From positions 9,879,182-9,943,181 of the forward strand of contig CM040445.1 in NCBI GenBank assembly GCA_022749755.1: a DNA stretch of 64,000 nucleotides. Reading direction: 5' to 3'. Positions 58,090 through 64,000 of this stretch are shown piece by piece; position 1 is the first letter of the stretch, and each line of letters begins with the position of its first letter. The translations under genes and the position numbers were made by a program. The notes under the pieces were generated by a model. The model saw only the letters and a list, made by a program, of their open reading frames with translations. It searched no databases and was not told the origin of the DNA. Source of the DNA: Azadirachta indica (lineage: Eukaryota; Streptophyta; Magnoliopsida; Sapindales; Meliaceae).

Positions 58090-59340
58090 GTTAGGTATTT
58101 ATGCTTGGAAATTCTTCAAGGAGTTCTCAAGAGCATTTAATATTGTTGGAAGACATATACCTATTGACTCTTCAAAGAATACGAGAATTTTGTGAAGTGA
58201 CCAAGCTTGAAAATTTTTGAAATTTTTGTTCGACCAAAGAATAAGTGATTGAGGAAAAGCAAATGACAATAATTGGATCCGATATTGTCCAACCAAAAGT
58301 TCAATGCCCTTTTACACTTAAATCTCATTTCATGCCACAAATGAATGTTGCTCCTTCGTGCATTGTTTACAATACAACAAATGCCAACAATTACTAGATC
58401 AAGTCAAGTATGATTCAATTACTTCCGCAATTTCGTGGTTTACATATGAAGGAACTCTTTGAAATTTGTGCAACCACAAAAATACATGGGTTAGATGAAG
58501 AATAAATCCCCTTGAAGATTTTTCCTTTCTCTCTAAAGAATAAGGCCCAGGTTTGGTTTCACTCTTTACTGACTCATTCAATCACGTAATAGATACAATT
58601 GGTCAAGAAATTTTATAAAAATTGTTTCTCACTCAATGAATCAATCAATTAAGGAGAGATATCATGGGATTCTGGTAAAAAGACATTGGTGAGACATTTC
58701 GAGAAGCTTATAAGAGATATAAAGATTAATTGTTGAAATGTCCTTATCATAGCATTCCTCTACATCTATGAGGGATTGTTATCGAACAATAGAAGGATAG
58801 TCCATAGGGCATCGAATGGGTTTCTTATAAAGAAGACTGAGTAAGAGGCATGGGAATTATTAGAAGCAACATGTTAAAACTGCAACAATGGATTATCCAT
58901 GATTGTGAGCCATCCAAGAGAGCTTATGATGTTTCTTCGTATACAACTTACAATCTAAAAGCTGGAGTATCATCTCTTGTTTCCAAGCAAGTTAATTCGA
59001 TTTTGGCTAATGTGCTTGGTTCAAAAACCAAGAGCCAGTGTATTCTTTATGTTCTCAATAAGGCCATTCTATGGAGATGTGTCAACATATTTCAATGGGG
59101 AGTTCTTATAAGCAAGTAAATCAAGTTGATAACTTTAACCAACCACAGAATGATCCATTCTCTAATACCCATAATATGGGGTAAAGGGATTATCTTAATC
59201 TCTAATGGAACAATCAGAATCAGTCTTTTAATTTGCAAAAAGATCTCAATCAAGGCATACAATAAGAAAATCAATTCCAAAGGAGCAATTAAGAAGCTTT
59301 ATCGGTATAAAAAAGTCAACTTACAACATTTGTTTCTAGA
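58090..59340 (+). pseudogene. Gag of an Athila-type Gypsy
   Basis: Heavily stopped. Recognisable stretches: LLPQFRGLHMKELFEICATT (about 58421-58480), FPFSLKNKAQVWFHSLLTHS (about 58522-58578), then TLVRHFEKLIRDIK (about 58685) and CPYHSIPLHL (about 58740-58770), the gag core. An 89-codon open frame at 58850-59119 holds CEPSKRAYDVSSYTTYNLKA and the zinc-knuckle remnant QCILYVLNKAILWRC, in which the second Cys is Tyr. Confidence 0.75.
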
Positions 59341-59599
59341 ATGATTGAGCTTGAAGAAATAATGGATAATCTGTCTAGATAACATTTCAATTAGTCATAG
59401 TGAGCAAGTTTTTCAACAAGTATCATTTGGACTTCTTGACCACCACTATTTATGCCACCACTTTTCTTAAAGGTTGGCAAAGCAAAAAAAGGACCTCATT
59501 CAAATGTTATATTAGAGTAATCTAAGAAGGTGGTCATCAACATCCTATTTGATCAAGCAGAACACTTCAATGAGTACAAGAAAGGTGGTAGTGAGTGAA

Positions 59600-60070
59600 G
59601 AAGTCAGTACAATTCTACAGCAATAGTTCGCACCAAAACTCAAACATCTACAAAAGTTCCCTATTTCTTTCATTAAAATTTTCAATCAATGTTTGCTTGA
59701 TTTAGGTGCCTTAGTTAACTTAATGGCTTATTCTATGTTTACAACACTTGATCTTAGTGAATTAAGACCTATAACCATGGCCATTCAAGTTGTGGACATG
59801 TTGGTGAAATATCATATTGGAATGCTAGCAAATGTATCCATAATGGTTGAGGATCTTACGTTGCATGTAGATTTTATGGTGATGGAACTTGCATGAGCCT
59901 AAAGGAGATGATTTGCTCATACTTCTTGGAGGACCATTTATAAGAACCATAGGAGCAAAAATCAACGTCAAGGCCAGTACACCCTCTATCAACGTAATCA
60001 TAAAAAAAAGGCACTTCAAGGTGTTTCACACATTGAAATTACTGATTAATGAAGGTGAATGTTAATTTTT
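59600..60070 (+). pseudogene. Aspartic protease of an Athila-type Gypsy
   Basis: LDLGALVNLMAYSMFTTLDL at 59696-59755 keeps the D-L-G active site, followed by ELRPITMAIQVVDMLVKYHI and VEDLTLHVDFMVMELA. A frameshift near 59890 leads to ILGGPFIRTIGAKINVKAST. It ends at about 60065 without running into RT. Confidence 0.8.
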
Positions 60071-60319
60071 GGGTACTAATGATGATGGAATTTAAGTGTT
60101 CTTAGATTGACATAGCACCAAAAAATCTTTGAAGATCCATAAGTTAGATGTTTTCCCAAGATTGCACATTCATACAAGAGGAGCAAGATTTATATCCTAT
60201 TAGATCCAAGAGAAGATTTTGATGTGCACAATGCTAAATTCAACCCGTACTTGAACATAACTAAAGTTTGTAATTGAATATAACTCACTTTTGTAGATTC
60301 TATATCACTTAAAAAATGA

Positions 60320-60600
60320 AAAGGCTCACTCGACTGAAGACGTTAAACTTAGCACTGCTTGGGCAATAACCTATATTTTTCAAGAAAAAAGAAATAAAGA
60401 AGAAGAGAAGTTAAATCAATCTTGTTCAATAAGCCAAGTTTTTTTTTTGTGCAATTAATCAGGTGTTTTCTTATCCTTTTTCTTGCATTTTATTTGCTTT
60501 AGAATTTTTTTTTCCATCGCCTTGCTTTAATTTAATCATCATATACTTTTTATTGACAAACATTGGGGACAATATTATATTTAAGTTTAGAGGTGGGAAT
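60320..60600 (+). other. Post-pol conserved motifs directly after protease
   Basis: CTGAAGACGTTAAACTTAGC followed by ACTGCTTGGGCAATAACC (60334-60375) resembles the GACGTTAAA...GCGC..GTTGGGAGGCAACCCA motif that normally follows pol in Athila/Tat elements. AACATTGGGGACAATATT then AAGTTTAGAGGTGGG at 60560-60596 is the next conserved motif. Their presence about 270 bp after protease shows that RT, RNase H and integrase have been lost. Confidence 0.65.
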
Positions 60601-62129
60601 TGAAGTTTTTAATTTAGTTAATATTTGTTTTGAGCTTGTTTTAGCCTTTCTAGCCACAAAATTAGTGTTTTGAGTCCTTCCTTGCTAAGTGAAATCATGG
60701 TCAAAGTTGAATTTATAAGATATTAAGCAAAGATCATGATATTATCCTTATTATAACTTTATTTCATTAGTTATGCCTCAAAATTCATATGGATTACATG
60801 TCATCATTGATTTGAGTGTTTATTTAATAAACCCACAAAATTAGAGAATGATATGCAAGATAATGTAGACTCGTATAACTATATTTGTGAGCTTTTAAGC
60901 CTTTAACCTTCATTTCTGAATGTTATGTGTTGATTATATATTTTTCTTGTCATCTTTTCATTCTAGCGATCTTATTGCATTTAACTTGGCTAATTAAATT
61001 GATTATGCATGCTTTGGATGTCATTTGATTGTATAATGCATAGAAAATGATTCTAGACTGTCTTTGAACCATTTAAACCTTTCTAGCCTATTATTTGCAT
61101 ATTCTTCCGTAGTAATCTCTTTCTTTCATGAACCCCACAGTAACCAAACCCGATAGCTAAATTTATTATCTTTGTCCGTGTGGAAACCTTTAAGCTATAT
61201 CAAAATTGCAAAAATGTATGCTTCAAAATAAGTTTAGGATTATTGCTTGTTGTATGTGTGCTTAGTATCAAAATGTTCTATCAATTGTTGTATATCAAAA
61301 AAAAAAAAAAAAGGAAGGGAAGAAGAAAGAAAGTATAATGCAAAGCCTTGTTTTTATTAAGTAACCAAGACTCGTGCCTAAGTAAGCATTGCATCAAAAG
61401 GTAAAGTAAGGCTAAAACGAAAAAATATTGATAAGGCTAAATGTGAAAAGTCCATAAAAAGAGTTATTGTACTTTCAAAAAAAAAAAAAGAAAGAAGGCA
61501 AAAATGATTATATGGTTGTGAAATATATTTGCAAGCAAAGAGAGAAATTTGATAATAGATACACATGATGTTGAATTCTTAGCTTTGCCTTACCGTTTTC
61601 CTAATATTTTCGCAAACACCTCACCTATCAACCACATTACAACCTTAAGAAAGCCCTAAGTTGATCTTGTGTGATTATATGATTTATCTGCATTTATTAA
61701 CATGAAAATCAAGTTGTTAGCATTTTATTCATGCGATCACCATCATTACATCAGATATAGCATATTTCTTGGTTTGTATACGAGCTTTGTTTTTCATCAA
61801 AAAATCTAAACTTGATCATAAGCAATAATGCAATCTTCACGTGCATTTCATTGTGAATGACTATCTTTGTGAAGTTTGGAGTTGAAACATCTTTGCATGA
61901 AATAATCTGATGAAGGATGATATGAAAGATGACAATCAATCAATGGCTTTCACACACAATTATAATTTGTGAAATGTTATTAGAACTTGGATACTTGACT
62001 GATTGAGTTTTTTATATTATATTCTTGTTGACCAAGAAGCTATAAAAAAAGAAAGCTAGTTTTTGTTTGTTGAGTTTTCCATTTTTTGGTTTTGCTCAAG
62101 GACTAACAAATGTTAAATTTGATGGTATT
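60600..62129 (+). other. 3' untranslated region of the Athila-type Gypsy
   Basis: Non-coding. It includes a A run at about 61299-61315, a single unit related to the 105-bp repeat of 16100-16300 (about 61345-61440), and a decayed polypurine tract AAATTTGATGGTATT right before the LTR at 62130. Confidence 0.65.
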
Positions 62130-63695
62130 TGATATGTTCATTAATTTAAATTCACTTATTGTCTTATATTCTTCATTCTTAAATGTTAATTCCCGTTTGT
62201 TTTGAAGTTTTAGTTGTGTTTTGTGCTTTTTAGGTGTTCTGAGACAAAAGACCAAAATTAAACTGAATCAAAGGGAAATCAACTGTTTCAGTTAAAGGCA
62301 AGAGATCAAATCACTTACACATACCTACTAGCCCTCAATGGATACCAATAACTAAGTGCCAAAGCAAAATTGCCAAGCCTATATGTTTTAGGGGCAAAAT
62401 GCAACAGTATCAACATAAGGAGGCAACAAGCATGGTGCACGCACAACATGCCATCTGATTCCATGCAAGGAAAAGCATCAACTAAGGCAGAATAGGTGGT
62501 GCACATACACCACCACCTCTGAACCACCTCATGAACATGTTATTCGTTGCGTATGCACGTCCCCTAGACAACCATTAACGTCCTTGAATTAATTTTGACC
62601 ATCATATTGATTTCGGATGGCTAGACTTTCATATTTCCTAGGTTCTTATATTTTTCTTAGGTCAACAATCCTTTTAAGGAAAAAAAAGAGTTTTTGACAA
62701 AATTGGGACAAATTTTGAAAAAGAAAGCTTGGCCTACAACAAGGAGGATTACAAGAATATTGTTGGAGATTGAAGACAAATTGGTTTTATCTTCTCTATC
62801 CCATGCCTTTTTCTTGTAATTTAGAGCTTTTAGTTATGTATTAGTTATGTATTTAAGTGACTAAACTTTTTAGTTAGGGTGAAAGATGAAACCTATATTG
62901 TATATATTCATGGGTTTTTGTTGATTTTGGATGTTTAGAACTTAATAAAGTGATGATCATATATATTATGCATATTGATTAGTGTTACTTAATTGAATAA
63001 TTTAGCATTTGTAACTTTAATCATTATATGCTTTAATGATCCGGGAGTGCCAACATAATTCAATGATTTGGAATGGCAGCCTAAACTTTGAATGTATTAA
63101 TGCAAATATAAGGATCATGCCAATTCAAGGATTGAATTACAATCATTATTATTCAATTAAAGAACAGATTGATGTAAGGTTTAAGGACCACACCAATCCC
63201 TTAGCTTGATGCTTCACATATAAATAAATTGCATTAGCATGATAACCATACTAATTTAATTGTGTTTTCTTATTTTCACAACATCTAATGCATTCTTGGA
63301 TGTTAACAATAGCCTACAACAAGCATTGTTACATGTTTTAGAATAGACAATTTAAATCCCTCACTAAGATTAACTCATAAGAAAACTATCACCGACCTAA
63401 GTTCTATGACTTTCGAATCACACTTAATGCCCTGAATATGACAATCAATGGTGGATTCTCGAGCCCTAACACTTTAATTCCCCCAATTTATCCATTTAAT
63501 CGATTTTGCTATGTTAATTCACTAGTAATTAGTTTATATTAATTTTTTATTATTAAAATCACTTATCAATCATTCAACCTAAGATTTGCTAGTTATGAAA
63601 CTCTAATTTACACTATTCGCTATGGGATCAATTCCTAAGATATGTATCGTGCTACACATTATTCGTATACTTGTAACTTTTAATTAAAACGAACA
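62130..63695 (+). mobile_element. Gypsy LTR (about 1.57 kb)
   Basis: Starts TGATATGTTCATTAATTT after a decayed polypurine tract and ends TTAATTAAAACGAACA. The first 950 bp match the LTR split by the CACTA element (26218-26327 and 31606-32418). The order of blocks (AAGAGCATCAAC type words, GGATGGCTAGACTTTC at 62617, A/G-rich block, CTATATTGTATATATTCATG at 62893) is the same as in the other LTRs. It is followed by a gag start, so it could serve as 3' LTR of the left element and 5' LTR of a second one. Confidence 0.72.
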
Positions 63696-63798
63696 AAAGA
63701 CACTAGAATGCCCATTTGCCATTAGTCAAGTAGATTTGACTGATCAATTTTGTTTAGATAGCGATTAATCGAAACAAAACTTTGCAGGTCTCATTCTC

Positions 63799-64000
63799 AT
63801 GAGTACTCGCAATCAAGCTTCCAAAACACAATAAGAAGAACTTGCAATGTCATCTTAGATGCCTTTGATGAGACTGAAAGTGATATTGATAATAACACCG
63901 AATCATAAAGAGAAAGAGAAAGTTGCAACGGCAAGATGAGTTTAAAGAAGGGAATCAACTTATTGTTCAATTTGGTTATTTACTAGATAGATCAAATTAA
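63799..64000 (+). pseudogene. Gag start of a Gypsy element running off the window
   Basis: ATG at 63799 after TTTGCAGGTCTCATTCTC opens MSTRNQASKTQ and a stop; MSTRNQ is a common start of plant Gypsy gag, and the GCAGGT just before it is the usual context. Further stops follow. The window ends 200 bp into it. Confidence 0.6.

Noticed and set aside
1..64000. CRISPR arrays, bacterial operons, tRNA or rRNA genes
   Set aside because: Nothing with the required repeat structure or conserved RNA sequence was seen; the content is plant nuclear.

Overview
The window is plant nuclear DNA, most likely from a eudicot. It is AT-rich and gene-poor. It is built almost entirely from transposable elements of typical plant families: a Mutator-like element with a Ulp1-type passenger, a CACTA element, Ty3/Gypsy elements of the Athila/Tat type and of the chromovirus type, and a Ty1/Copia element of the Tork type. 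No intact host gene is visible. The only host-derived pieces are one leucine-rich-repeat kinase exon, the first codons of an aromatic amino acid decarboxylase gene, and a LONELY GUY (LOG) cytokinin-activating enzyme gene that sits inside a retrotransposon. The species cannot be named from the sequence alone.

Layout. 1124-9326: a structurally complete Mutator-like element with ~113-bp terminal inverted repeats and a perfect 9-bp target duplication; a broken Ulp1-like gene (+) and a broken MULE transposase gene (-) converge inside it. 9336-12781: low-copy-looking sequence with an LRR receptor kinase exon and a truncated tyrosine/aromatic decarboxylase start. 12782-18326: Gypsy LTR pieces, 3' untranslated DNA with tandem duplications, and a complete-looking LTR that opens with a perfect palindrome. 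18340-21330: decayed chromovirus gag-pol (-). 21330-26217: AT-rich sequence with no gene. 26218-32640: a Gypsy LTR split by a CACTA element carrying a TnpA-like gene (-). 34033-36660: a minus-strand Gypsy deletion derivative that has lost nearly all of pol.

36887-48211: a full-length Athila/Tat-type Gypsy (+) with two LTRs, a TTTAC target duplication, PBS, gag, protease, RT, RNase H, integrase, an unrecognised accessory reading frame with a Cys4 motif, an intronless LOG gene copy, and a polypurine tract. This is the most interesting object in the window: a retrotransposon that captured a cytokinin-activating enzyme gene as cDNA. The accessory frame also exists in the minus-strand derivative, so it belongs to the element family; the LOG copy is visible only in the plus-strand element.

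49300-57070: a Tork-type Copia (-) interrupted by two separate ~1.4-1.5 kb LTR-like insertions, one in RT and one at the start of the integrase core, each with a short target duplication. 57110-62129: an Athila-type Gypsy (+) with gag and protease but no RT or integrase. 62130-64000: an LTR followed by another gag start, running off the window.

All coding regions carry stops and frameshifts. Several of the losses I could place are G-to-A or C-to-T changes, as expected from decay of methylated repeats. Nothing here looks able to make a full functional protein except possibly short pieces such as the 182-codon accessory frame. All similarity calls were made by reading translations and motifs, without database searches.
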